Shown: positions 16,243 to 23,269 of the stretch, piece after piece
How positions within the stretch are numbered: position 1 is the first letter of the stretch
Layout: each line of letters starts with the position of its first letter
IMG/VR virus record: IMGVR_UViG_3300018424_000027
Span: 1 to 56,326 of that record
From: a virus
DNA: 56,326 nt
Direction: 5' to 3' (one strand)
Notes under the pieces: generated by a model
What the model was told of the DNA's origin: nothing
The model's database searches: none
Seen by the model: only the letters and a program-made list of their open reading frames with translations
Program-made: the position numbers and the translations under genes

Positions 16243-16529
16243 TCCACGGTAGTATGAGACACTACCCTAGTGGTAAGAAAAAGAAGACCAACTACTGGAC
16301 TACCAAGAAACGCAAGGTAGAGTTCGAGGAGTACACCCCACCTGAGACATACCGGAGAGAGACTCCGGTTTACAAATCTCACGATTCGGGTACTCACAAT
16401 ACTCAAATCAAAGAAAAGGTAAACTATACCGGAACCCTGATCAAGGGTATCAGTACCATGCACAAGTCGAATGCAGTACCGATCATTGATGAGAAAGAAG
16501 CTGTTGAACATGCGAGGATGCGACGATGA
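16239..16529 (+). CDS. Hypothetical basic protein
   Basis: A 96-residue protein with a very basic N terminus (SGKKKKTNYWTTKKRK), suggesting nucleic-acid binding. It is joined to both neighbours by ATGA overlaps. No family is recognised. Confidence 0.75.
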   Translation: MIHGSMRHYPSGKKKKTNYWTTKKRKVEFEEYTPPETYRRETPVYKSHDSGTHNTQIKEKVNYTGTLIKGISTMHKSNAVPIIDEKEAVEHARMRR

Positions 16530-16747
16530 ATCTTGAGAAGTGCCTATGGCGTGAGGAAACTACTGACTGGGGAGATAACACCCCCAATCACATCTATGTG
16601 ACCAAGGGTACTGAGTTGGTCGGATTTGTCCCCAAGGGTGGGGTACTGAAGATCTTCAAGAATCCCATGAAACGGTGGTCACCATCCCGTCGAAAGTTCC
16701 GTAAATTGGGTCTGAAGGAGATCCGTTCTTATTCCAAAATGCTATAA
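16526..16747 (+). CDS. Hypothetical basic protein
   Basis: A 73-residue protein with an ATGA overlap at its start. It contains VTKGTELVGFVPKGGVLKIF and a basic C terminus (KRWSPSRRKFRKLG). No family is recognised. Last gene of the cluster; a weak AT-rich terminator follows. Confidence 0.75.
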   Translation: MNLEKCLWREETTDWGDNTPNHIYVTKGTELVGFVPKGGVLKIFKNPMKRWSPSRRKFRKLGLKEIRSYSKML

Positions 16748-16760
16748 CCTTATGAAAAAT

Positions 16761-16786
16761 AAGTATAAAAAATATATACTTTTTTT
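16761..16786 (+). terminator. AT-rich terminator-like hairpin
   Basis: AAGTATA (16761-16767) pairs with TATACTT (16775-16781), followed by a T run. The stem is only A/T-rich, so termination may be weak. A similar sequence lies at 48150-48176, again directly upstream of an early promoter. Confidence 0.5.
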
Positions 16787-16797
16787 CGATTTAGGGG

Positions 16798-16838
16798 TTG
16801 ACATCTTGTTTTGATTATGAGATAATTACCTTGTAATT
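16798..16838 (+). promoter_or_regulatory. Early-type promoter with start-site palindrome
   Basis: TTGACA (16798-16803), a 17-base spacer and GATAAT (16821-16826). An AATTAC-CTT-GTAATT palindrome (16824-16838) overlaps the expected start site. The same block of more than 40 bases recurs at 18153 and 40335 with almost no change, so it is probably bound by a specific regulator as well as by sigma70 polymerase. Confidence 0.85.
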
Positions 16839-16854
16839 GAGAGTGAGGTTAATT

Positions 16855-17106
16855 ATGAAAACAAATTATATCGCAATGAGATCTAATCCTGCACTGGTCG
16901 AGTTCAGGAACTACATTCTTTCTTTCTACGCATACGATGGTCTTTACCCGACTCCTTGGGTGAACGTTGCTATGGTCGAGAGAGGGATCATGAGGTACTT
17001 GATGCAGTGTTCTGATATTGCCCATCCTGCAGAGTGGGGTGACGGTGACTCTATCGATAGGGAGAGGGTCTTTTACATCATGGAAGAACTTGCGGAGAAC
17101 AAGTGA
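16855..17106 (+). CDS. Hypothetical early protein
   Basis: An 83-residue protein, first gene after the promoter at 16798. ATG 16855 has GTGAGG six bases upstream and the leader matches that of the gene at 40395. The protein has aromatic-rich helices and a DGDSIDRERVFYIM segment. No family is recognised. It directly precedes a protease-like gene with no gap. Confidence 0.8.
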   Translation: MKTNYIAMRSNPALVEFRNYILSFYAYDGLYPTPWVNVAMVERGIMRYLMQCSDIAHPAEWGDGDSIDRERVFYIMEELAENK

Positions 17107-17541
17107 ATGATTGACTTCTATATTGAAGGTCAAGTAAAAAATCAAGAGGTCGTTCGAACCTACATCGCAAACATGATCAAGACTCTGGGTCTTGGTCGGT
17201 TGCGTAAACCGTACATCAATGTGCGGTTCACTAACAAGTGTGATGCCTACGGTCTGTGCGAAGGTGATCGTGAATATGCAGAGATCACCATTGCACGTAA
17301 GTGTCCTATCACTGGTGAGAAGATGACGTTCATGGAACAGATGGGAACTCTCGCACACGAGATGGTTCACGCACGTCAGTTCCTTCGAGGTCAGTTGAGT
17401 GCAGAAGGTGCGTGGAAGTGGAAAGGTCGTAACGCAGAAAACTTCAAGTATGAGAATCAACCTTGGGAAAAGGAAGCATACAAACAAGAGAAGGTGTTGT
17501 TTCAGTGTTGTTTCCCTTGGGATCAACCGTTCACAAATTGA
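17107..17541 (+). CDS. SprT-like zinc metallopeptidase
   Basis: A 144-residue protein. The HEMVHARQF motif (HExxH at 84-88) sits after a helix, with a downstream WEKEAY, as in SprT/zincin-like proteins. SprT-type proteases act on DNA-bound or host proteins. Several Cys (CDAYGLC, KCPITG) could bind a structural metal. The start immediately follows the previous stop under an early promoter, suggesting a role in host takeover or DNA-protein crosslink repair. The target is unknown. Confidence 0.8.
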   Translation: MIDFYIEGQVKNQEVVRTYIANMIKTLGLGRLRKPYINVRFTNKCDAYGLCEGDREYAEITIARKCPITGEKMTFMEQMGTLAHEMVHARQFLRGQLSAEGAWKWKGRNAENFKYENQPWEKEAYKQEKVLFQCCFPWDQPFTN

Positions 17542-17547
17542 TAAATA
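17540..17547 (+). promoter_or_regulatory. T4-type late promoter variant
   Basis: GATAAATA, one base from TATAAATA, overlaps the end of the protease gene and lies 26 bases before the lipoprotein ATG at 17573. T4-like marine phages tolerate any base at the first position. Confidence 0.55.
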
Positions 17548-17572
17548 CCATGGTATCCAACGGAGATATCAT

Positions 17573-17947
17573 ATGAACAAACTATCAACTATTTTAATGG
17601 CCACCCTGATTGTTGCAGGGTGTTCTTCTATTCCTTCCTTCTATGATCCAAATGAGTCCAAAGCGATCATCGACATTACTACACGTGTCGAACTGTTGAA
17701 CTGTGATCTAGAACCGTCACCCCTGAAGAAACAGGTTCGGTCAATCGACTTCTATGTCGAGTGGTTGAATCAGTACTCCCTTGCAAAGGGATCTCAGGAT
17801 GTCACGAAAATTACCGGAATCATGGATAAGACTTTACAGGGTTTGGTGGACGCAGATCCATTGACTCCGACATACTGTCGAATCAAAAAGAAGAACCTAC
17901 AAACGCAATCTAAGATGGCGGCAGAAGCAATCATGGGGAGATACTAA
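17573..17947 (+). CDS. Phage lipoprotein
   Basis: A 124-residue protein with a lipoprotein signal: KLSTILMATLIVAGCSS, the lipobox being IVAGC with the lipidated Cys at 17. The mature part is helical, with two further Cys (LNCDLE, TYCRIK). ATG 17573 is chosen for the signal and the CGGAG upstream; longer in-frame starts lack both. Small phage lipoproteins can act in superinfection exclusion or as outer spanins. No spanin partner is adjacent, so the role is open. Confidence 0.8.
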   Translation: MNKLSTILMATLIVAGCSSIPSFYDPNESKAIIDITTRVELLNCDLEPSPLKKQVRSIDFYVEWLNQYSLAKGSQDVTKITGIMDKTLQGLVDADPLTPTYCRIKKKNLQTQSKMAAEAIMGRY

Positions 17948-18144
17948 TGGCAGATACATTACCGCAAGAACAACAAGGAAGAGAATACAAGGAACTACTG
18001 GATGGTGGTTACCTTAGTCAACAAGAATACACGGATCTGATCGAAGATCTGAAACGTGAGGTCGAGATGATGGATGAGACCAATGCAATGGAAATGAAGG
18101 CAAATTGCATCAAGGCATTGGATCTTTTATTGAAATTAATTTAA
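17947..18144 (+). CDS. Hypothetical small helical protein
   Basis: A 65-residue acidic helical protein starting at a TAATG overlap with the lipoprotein. The segment DGGYLSQQEYTDLIEDLKREVEMM looks like a short coiled coil. No family is recognised. Confidence 0.75.
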   Translation: MADTLPQEQQGREYKELLDGGYLSQQEYTDLIEDLKREVEMMDETNAMEMKANCIKALDLLLKLI

Positions 18145-18152
18145 AAAAAAGC

Positions 18153-18193
18153 TTGACATCTTGTTTTGATTATGAGATAATTACCTTGTAATT
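18153..18193 (+). promoter_or_regulatory. Early-type promoter with start-site palindrome
   Basis: TTGACA (18153-18158), a 17-base spacer, GATAAT (18176-18181) and the AATTAC-CTT-GTAATT palindrome at 18179-18193. It is identical to the promoter at 16798 through the palindrome and beyond. It drives the MESH1-like hydrolase gene. Confidence 0.85.
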
Positions 18194-18206
18194 GAGAGAT
18201 ATTGTT

Positions 18207-18707
18207 ATGAATCAAGAAATTTTAAAAGTTGCCCATTTTGCGTCTGAACTGCACAAGGATCAGAAACGTAAGTATACTGGTGAGAACTACTTCTTCCACC
18301 CTATGGCAGTTGCAGAAATGTGTGAAGAGTACATGGAAGAGAAAGGGTTTCCTCACGAAGATATCGTGTATGCGGTCAAGGTCGCACTACTTCATGATAC
18401 TGTCGAGGACACTATTGCGACTCATGAAGACATTGAAGAGAATTTTGGAAAGGACGTTGCGAAGGGAGTTTGGTTTTTGACTAAAGTTCCTGAGTTCGTT
18501 GGTAACCGTGCGACTCGAAAGAAGATGTGTGAAGCACGTCTTGCGACTGCACCTGAAATCGTCAAGATCATTAAGACTTTTGATATGATGCATAACGGGT
18601 ACAGTATCGAAGAACACGATCCAAAATTTTTCAAATTATTCAAGAAGGAAACCAAGAGTCTTTTGAAGGCAATGGGGACTGAGAAAATTTGGAAAGAAAA
18701 AGCTTGA
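18207..18707 (+). CDS. MESH1-like HD-domain (p)ppGpp hydrolase
   Basis: A 166-residue HD-domain protein. It has the order A..H...Q.RKYTGE.YF.HP...A (H31), VALLHDTVEDT (HD at 63-64, ED at 67-68) and a helical C terminus. These are the metal and substrate residues of the SpoT/MESH1 hydrolase domain, and the synthetase and regulatory domains are absent. Such enzymes remove the 3'-pyrophosphate of (p)ppGpp and end the stringent response. An early promoter in front suggests the phage blunts host starvation signalling. Another substrate, such as NADPH, is possible. Confidence 0.82.
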   Translation: MNQEILKVAHFASELHKDQKRKYTGENYFFHPMAVAEMCEEYMEEKGFPHEDIVYAVKVALLHDTVEDTIATHEDIEENFGKDVAKGVWFLTKVPEFVGNRATRKKMCEARLATAPEIVKIIKTFDMMHNGYSIEEHDPKFFKLFKKETKSLLKAMGTEKIWKEKA

Positions 18708-18732
18708 CATTGTTCTCTTGTTTTGATAACAT
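18704..18732 (+). promoter_or_regulatory. Early-type sigma70 promoter
   Basis: TTGACA (18704-18709), a 17-base spacer and TAACAT (18727-18732). The stop codon of the hydrolase gene lies within the -35. The spacer retains CTCTTGTTTTGA from the family consensus. It drives the DUF932 gene. Confidence 0.75.
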
Positions 18733-18768
18733 GTTAGTGTAAGTTAAATTTTTAGTGAGGAAATTATT

Positions 18769-19734
18769 ATGAGTATGAATGACATTTTACAAATCGAGAC
18801 TACTGCATCTGTAGGATCGTCCCCTTGGGGTATCGGAGAGATCGTATCCAATGATCTATCTCCACAACAGATGATGGAAAAGGCAGGTGTTGACTGGAAA
18901 GTCGAGAAGGTTCCTACCTACGCAGACTTCAACGGTGAGAAAATCCCTACAGGGATGGAAGCACTTGTTAGGGATTCTGATAACAAGATCCTAACCCAAG
19001 TCGGTAAGAACTGGGAACCCTGTCAGAACGAAACTGCGTTTGAGTTCTTCAATGAGTATTGCCTTGAGGGTGATATGGAAATGAGTACCGCAGGTTCACT
19101 GAAAGGTGGTAAGATGGTATGGGCACTTGCGAAGGTCAAAGAGTCTTTTGATGTTCTAAAGGGTGACCAGATTGATTCTTACCTTTTGTTCTCTAACCCG
19201 CATGAGTACGGTAAGTCTATTGACATTAGGTTTACTCCGATCAGGGTTTCATGCATGAACACTCTTGCAATGGCATTGAAGGGTACTGCAATTACTGGTG
19301 CAAAGTTGAACCACAGAAAAGTGTTTGATGCGAACCACGTAAAGACTACTCTGGGTCTTGCACACGAGAAGTTCGAACAGTACAAAGAACTATCACAGTT
19401 CCTTGCATCTAAGAAGTTCTCTGCAGAGTCACTGATCGAATACTACAACGAAGTCTTCCCAAGAACTTATCAAGGTAAGAACCCTCCTGTAGTAAAAGAG
19501 TTCAAGGATCTTACTGCAAACGGTCAGAAAGCGTTTGAGGTTCTGGATTCACAACCCGGCGCTCAGTTTGCGAAAGGTTCATGGTGGCAAGCACTTAACA
19601 GTGTGACCTACTTGACTGACCACGTAATGGGTAGGGAAGCAGATTCCAGAATGACATCTGCATGGTTCGGTGCAAACCAGAACAGAAAGCAAACCGCAGT
19701 CTCGAAAGCAATCGAATTCGCAGAAGCTGCTTAA
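18769..19734 (+). CDS. DUF932 / phage-plasmid-like protein
   Basis: A 321-residue protein resembling the DUF932 (TIGR03299) phage/plasmid family. It has SPWGIGEIVSND near the N terminus, TQVGKNWEPCQNETAFEFF, FTPIRVSCMNTLAMAL and TYLTDHVMGRE. The molecular function of the family is not established. It is monocistronic: its own early promoter at 18704 and a strong terminator at 19750. Isolated, high-level transcription suggests an abundant early protein. Confidence 0.8.
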   Translation: MSMNDILQIETTASVGSSPWGIGEIVSNDLSPQQMMEKAGVDWKVEKVPTYADFNGEKIPTGMEALVRDSDNKILTQVGKNWEPCQNETAFEFFNEYCLEGDMEMSTAGSLKGGKMVWALAKVKESFDVLKGDQIDSYLLFSNPHEYGKSIDIRFTPIRVSCMNTLAMALKGTAITGAKLNHRKVFDANHVKTTLGLAHEKFEQYKELSQFLASKKFSAESLIEYYNEVFPRTYQGKNPPVVKEFKDLTANGQKAFEVLDSQPGAQFAKGSWWQALNSVTYLTDHVMGREADSRMTSAWFGANQNRKQTAVSKAIEFAEAA

Positions 19735-19749
19735 CCTAACTAACGGAGG

Positions 19750-19775
19750 CCACCCTGTTCGCAGGGTGGGTTTTT
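19750..19775 (+). terminator. Strong rho-independent terminator abutting the next start codon
   Basis: CCACCCTG-TTCG-CAGGGTGG (19750-19769), a perfect eight-base-pair GC-rich stem with a stable UUCG loop, followed by GTTTTT. The next gene's ATG is at 19778, only two bases past the T run, and its best ribosome-binding purines lie in the 3' arm of the hairpin. Confidence 0.92.
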
Positions 19776-19777
19776 AT

Positions 19778-20032
19778 ATGAGTAAAGATCGATTTGACTT
19801 AGAACAATCTATCATGGAATGTTGGAATGTAACCGACGATATTAATGTGGTGACTGAACATTTTATGGACAGTCCTAAGTGGAAACATATACCACCTGAT
19901 GTTGCGGATGCTCTCTGTAACAAGTATCTTGGTATCAAAGAACTGTACGACATTCGTTTCCAACGATTGTGGGATACCTTTACAGAATGTTTCGATTTAG
20001 ATAGGGATTCTAGAGGAGAAGATCCTCGGTGA
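19778..20032 (+). CDS. Conserved hypothetical T4-like phage protein
   Basis: An 84-residue protein: MSKDRFDLEQSIMECWNVTDDI at the N terminus, then helices with many aromatic residues. I believe similar small proteins are widespread in T4-like marine phages, without known function. The start follows a terminator hairpin directly, so expression needs read-through, and translation may be limited by the hairpin. The end overlaps the next gene's GTG. Confidence 0.78.
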   Translation: MSKDRFDLEQSIMECWNVTDDINVVTEHFMDSPKWKHIPPDVADALCNKYLGIKELYDIRFQRLWDTFTECFDLDRDSRGEDPR

Positions 20033-21213
20033 GTAAAATTCTTATCATCGATTATGGTTGGTGCAACTTCCATAATATCCTTGAACTAGTAAAATCAGGT
20101 CACGATGTAAAAGTCGTGACTTCTTCATATGAACACTTTGAAGATGTTCCTCACAAGTTCTGGGATCAATATGGTGTTGAGATCATCGATGTTGAGAATA
20201 GAGATTCGGTATTGATGAAGTGGTTGAACAGTTCTGACAGAGAAATAGTGATCAACACTCACCCCATACTAGGACATCTGAGTGATCCCAACATCATTGA
20301 TCAGGATCGTTTTGAGTACCTTGGACTTTACAGACCTACTGCAATGTTAGAGACTGGTAAGTGGGCAGTGCGAGAGTCCATGTTGCGTCGAAACATATTG
20401 TGTCCTAAAGTCAGAAAACCTATTGCACCTTGTGTGGCAAAACCAATACGAATTCCTAAACCAACTGACCACGTAAGTATCTGCATGACTCAAAGTCAAG
20501 CAGATCGTTTTAGTAGAGATGAATATGCAGAAGGTATGTTCTATGAAGAGTACATACCCAAACCCACAATAGAAACTAATGTAGATTTTGTTGTTGCGAA
20601 GGGTAAGTGGTCTATTCGACACACTCAAGAAATCATTGGTGAAGATACCGCAAAACTTGCAGGTAAGTTTCAACACTGGACTAAGACCTCTAGTTTTAAA
20701 CCATTACCAGAATGGGTAGAAGAGATCACTGTAGAAAATGCGGTGGTGATCTTGGATTGGATTACTCAAGATGTATGTGACAGGTCATCTTTCGTTGGTC
20801 AGATTACTGGACTATGTACACCAAATGGTGACTGGTATTTCTGTGAGATCAACGTGAGACCAGAACAAACCTGCAGTCTACCTTACTTTGTAACTGGAGA
20901 TGAGTACCTTGAATCATTGAGAGGGAAACCAGAGATCCTTGGAGATGCATTCCCAAATGACGTTGACAAGTTGATTGTGATGCCAAAGGAACCGGATTCG
21001 ATCTACCCCTACCATCTGCATGAGTCCTATGGGGTTGCAATTCCTTGTGGACTTGATATAATTGATGGTGAGTACAGAGTATCTAGGCATATGCGAAAGA
21101 GAACTCCGGATGGGAGAATCGGACTGGTGATCTGTGATAAGGTCATTCCAGAGGGGTTTATTCACGAGATGAATAATGGAAATTTCGAAATTAGTGCAAA
21201 AATGACAAAATAA
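20029..21213 (+). CDS. ATP-grasp-like protein
   Basis: A 394-residue protein. It starts SKILIIDYGWCNF, like the N-terminal Rossmann part of ATP-grasp ligases such as PurD. Further on are YEEYIPKPTIETNVDFVV and FVGQITGLCTPNGDWYFCEINVRPEQT (about 265-290), where the E-x-N-x-R-P resembles the metal-binding strand. Such enzymes ligate a carboxylate to an amine through acyl-phosphate. A GTG start overlaps the previous stop (GTGA) with GGAG about 11 bases upstream. The substrate is unknown. Confidence 0.65.
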   Translation: MSKILIIDYGWCNFHNILELVKSGHDVKVVTSSYEHFEDVPHKFWDQYGVEIIDVENRDSVLMKWLNSSDREIVINTHPILGHLSDPNIIDQDRFEYLGLYRPTAMLETGKWAVRESMLRRNILCPKVRKPIAPCVAKPIRIPKPTDHVSICMTQSQADRFSRDEYAEGMFYEEYIPKPTIETNVDFVVAKGKWSIRHTQEIIGEDTAKLAGKFQHWTKTSSFKPLPEWVEEITVENAVVILDWITQDVCDRSSFVGQITGLCTPNGDWYFCEINVRPEQTCSLPYFVTGDEYLESLRGKPEILGDAFPNDVDKLIVMPKEPDSIYPYHLHESYGVAIPCGLDIIDGEYRVSRHMRKRTPDGRIGLVICDKVIPEGFIHEMNNGNFEISAKMTK

Positions 21214-21216
21214 AGC

Positions 21217-21245
21217 TTGACTTCTTGTTTCCAATATGAGATAAT
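21217..21245 (+). promoter_or_regulatory. Early-type sigma70 promoter
   Basis: TTGACT (21217-21222), a 17-base spacer and GATAAT (21240-21245). The spacer is TTCTTGTTT...ATGA-like, and the leader contains ATGTAAGTGAGAG. The AATTAC palindrome is not conserved here. It drives the metalloprotease-like gene at 21278. Confidence 0.82.
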
Positions 21246-21277
21246 GTGCATGTAAGTGAGAGAAATAAGGATTTGTT

Positions 21278-21919
21278 ATGACCAATATCTATGAATCATA
21301 TCGTATTGACCGTCCCTACTACGGTACTCCGGAATACTACTACAATGAGTATCTCCGGAAACATGCCAAGAAACAGAACAAGGGTGCACGTGGTCAAGAC
21401 TCTGAACGTGGTAAGTGTTACAGTGCAGAGTGGGCATTCCAGTCCAAGTGTTCTGGTCAGATCCCTAAGTTCAAGGATATCAAAGAGGCACAGAAGTACG
21501 CCAAGAAGATCTACAAGTCAAAGACTTGGCAGAAGATCTGGTCTGAGTCTATCAACGGTGATGTGACTCGTATCTTCAATGCGTCTCCTGAAGTCAACGC
21601 AAAGTTGAAGTCGAGTGGTCGTGGTACTGCGGGTTGGTCGAATGGTCGTAGTGTGACCCTAGATACTAAGATTGGTTTGGATGCGTATACTCTAATCCAT
21701 GAACTGACTCACTGTCTGGGTAATATGCACCATGGTCGATCCTTCCGTAAGGATCTGTTATCACTGGTGTCACGATTCCTTGGACGTGATTGTGCGAAAG
21801 CACTCAAGGAAGAATTTAAGAAACGAAAGCTTGCCTGTGGTGAGGCACGTAAACCGCAAACGTTTGACCAATGGAATGCGGCACGTGTTCGCATGGCAGC
21901 GATGCGGGAGAAATTATGA
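21278..21919 (+). CDS. HExxH zinc-metallopeptidase-like protein
   Basis: A 213-residue protein. A basic N-terminal region (about 1-85) is followed by a domain with SVTLDTKIGLDAYTLIHELTHCLGNMHHG. HELTH is at 141-145 and H151/H152 is the likely third ligand. This resembles a family of actinobacterial/phage putative metallohydrolases (TIGR04338-like). It is the second HExxH protein in the early region, with its own early promoter. The substrate is unknown; degradation of a host protein is plausible. Confidence 0.75.
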   Translation: MTNIYESYRIDRPYYGTPEYYYNEYLRKHAKKQNKGARGQDSERGKCYSAEWAFQSKCSGQIPKFKDIKEAQKYAKKIYKSKTWQKIWSESINGDVTRIFNASPEVNAKLKSSGRGTAGWSNGRSVTLDTKIGLDAYTLIHELTHCLGNMHHGRSFRKDLLSLVSRFLGRDCAKALKEEFKKRKLACGEARKPQTFDQWNAARVRMAAMREKL

Positions 21920-22275
21920 CAACAATGAAGAATGAAAAACTGAGGAAACTTATGGCACAGAAAAGAGTTCAAGAAGAACAACAGTTCAGCGAAGAAGAAC
22001 TTGCGAACTCAAAGAGAATTTATAAATCTGCAACTCCAAAGGGTGGACTTGACTGGTACATAAAGTGGGCATCTACTGTCTGCGTTTTGTCTGCAGTGAC
22101 AATCCGATCCAGTGGGATTCCGGAACTGCAAGTTTATGATTTGATGTTCTCTTGGTTAGGTGCAATTGGTTGGTTTATAGTTTCCTATATATGGAAGGAT
22201 AGAGCACTTATTCTTTTGAACGGTGTAATGGGAGTCCTGTTGTTTTCGGGACTGATACGATATTTTTTTGGATAA
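21916..22275 (+). CDS. Small integral membrane protein
   Basis: A 119-residue protein. A charged N-terminal 45 residues are followed by three predicted membrane segments (YIKWASTVCVLSAVTI, LMFSWLGAIGWFIVSYIW and ILLNGVMGVLLFSGLI). ATG 21916 overlaps the protease stop (ATGA). The SWLGaIGW...WkdRAL...N pattern occurs in small phage/bacterial membrane proteins of unknown function. Confidence 0.78.
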   Translation: MTTMKNEKLRKLMAQKRVQEEQQFSEEELANSKRIYKSATPKGGLDWYIKWASTVCVLSAVTIRSSGIPELQVYDLMFSWLGAIGWFIVSYIWKDRALILLNGVMGVLLFSGLIRYFFG

Positions 22276-22281
22276 TTAAAA

Positions 22282-22557
22282 ATGACAACAACTAACTTGA
22301 TGGTTGAAGTGACACCTTGGTTTGAGTCTAAGGGTGTTCTTACTAGTCTCTATATTGGAGAATCATGTCAACCTGCCTATGAGGGACACACTTCATACAA
22401 AGATCTTGTCAAACAGAATCTATTCTGTTATACTGCACCTGTGACAGGAAAGATTCCCCCTGAACATTTTGATGAGGTCGAAGAGTTCGTGCGGGAACTA
22501 GAGAAGGCGGCAAAGTACGCACGTAAACAAATGGAAAAGATGAAAGAAAATGTTTGA
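22282..22557 (+). CDS. Hypothetical protein
   Basis: A 91-residue protein with a compact beta-rich N-terminal part and a C-terminal charged helix (EFVRELEKAAKYARKQMEKM). It overlaps the exonuclease gene by 8 bases. No family is recognised. Confidence 0.72.
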   Translation: MTTTNLMVEVTPWFESKGVLTSLYIGESCQPAYEGHTSYKDLVKQNLFCYTAPVTGKIPPEHFDEVEEFVRELEKAAKYARKQMEKMKENV

Positions 22558-23224
22558 ACATGTTCCAACAGAACTAAAAGAGATGGAGTCGGTCACTACC
22601 GACTCTGGTCGTAAATACAAAACACCGGAAGGCGTAAACCTTCCTTCTATAACCACAGTACTTTCAATACTGTCTCGTGACTCCATTGCTGCATGGCGTA
22701 AACGTGTGGGTGAGGCAGAAGCAAATAAAATTTCTCATCGTGCATCATCCCGTGGTACAAGGGTACATGAGATCATTGAAAAGTACATCAACAACGATGA
22801 GGATTATCGTAATGGATATACTCCAGATATTATTGACAGTTTTATTGCTATCCGTCCCATTTTGGATGATCGTATTGGCAGAGTATTCGCACAGGAAGCA
22901 CCACTCTATAGTAACCACTTGGGGGTTGCAGGTAGGGTTGATTGTGTCGCTGAGTTTGATGGGAAGCCTTCTATCATCGATTTCAAAACATCCCTCAAAC
23001 CCAAACGACTCGACTGGATCACCAATTACTTCATGCAAGAATCCGCATATGCAATTATGTGGGAAGAGAGAACCGGGCAGCCCATCACACAACTTGTAAC
23101 GATAATCTCAGTGGATAATCATGAACCACAGATCTTTATCGAACACCGTGATAACTGGGTACGTCCATTAAAAGAAACAATTGCACAGTATAATGAGGAA
23201 AATTCGGGTTCTCTTTTCTTATAA
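22550..23224 (+). CDS. PD-(D/E)XK exonuclease (MGME1/RecB-nuclease-like)
   Basis: A 224-residue nuclease. It has a SITTVLS lead-in, RGTRVHEIIEKYI (about 68-80), GVAGRVDCVAEFDGKPSIIDFKTS (D of VD, then D-x-K) and QESAYA with the conserved Gln and Tyr. This is the full RecB/Cas4/MGME1 motif set (H, D, D/ExK, QxxxY). Related enzymes degrade single-stranded DNA ends, fitting recombination with UvsX. It ends where the late promoter of the next block begins. Confidence 0.85.
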   Translation: MFEHVPTELKEMESVTTDSGRKYKTPEGVNLPSITTVLSILSRDSIAAWRKRVGEAEANKISHRASSRGTRVHEIIEKYINNDEDYRNGYTPDIIDSFIAIRPILDDRIGRVFAQEAPLYSNHLGVAGRVDCVAEFDGKPSIIDFKTSLKPKRLDWITNYFMQESAYAIMWEERTGQPITQLVTIISVDNHEPQIFIEHRDNWVRPLKETIAQYNEENSGSLFL

Positions 23225-23227
23225 ATA
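23220..23227 (+). promoter_or_regulatory. T4-type late promoter
   Basis: TATAAATA, an exact T4 late element, overlaps the exonuclease stop and lies 42 bases before ATG 23270. It begins the block of capsid-targeting-like genes. Confidence 0.78.
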
Positions 23228-23269
23228 GTGGTATACTGTGGGCAACAGTAAAGAAACGGAGACCGATTA

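Noticed and set aside
16849-17526. 225-residue minus-strand open frame
   Set aside because: It covers two plus-strand genes with a promoter, HExxH motif and overlap signals; no ribosome site for it.
17399-17572. N-terminal extension of the lipoprotein gene
   Set aside because: The extension overlaps the SprT-like gene and would bury the lipoprotein signal; ATG 17573 with CGGAG fits better.
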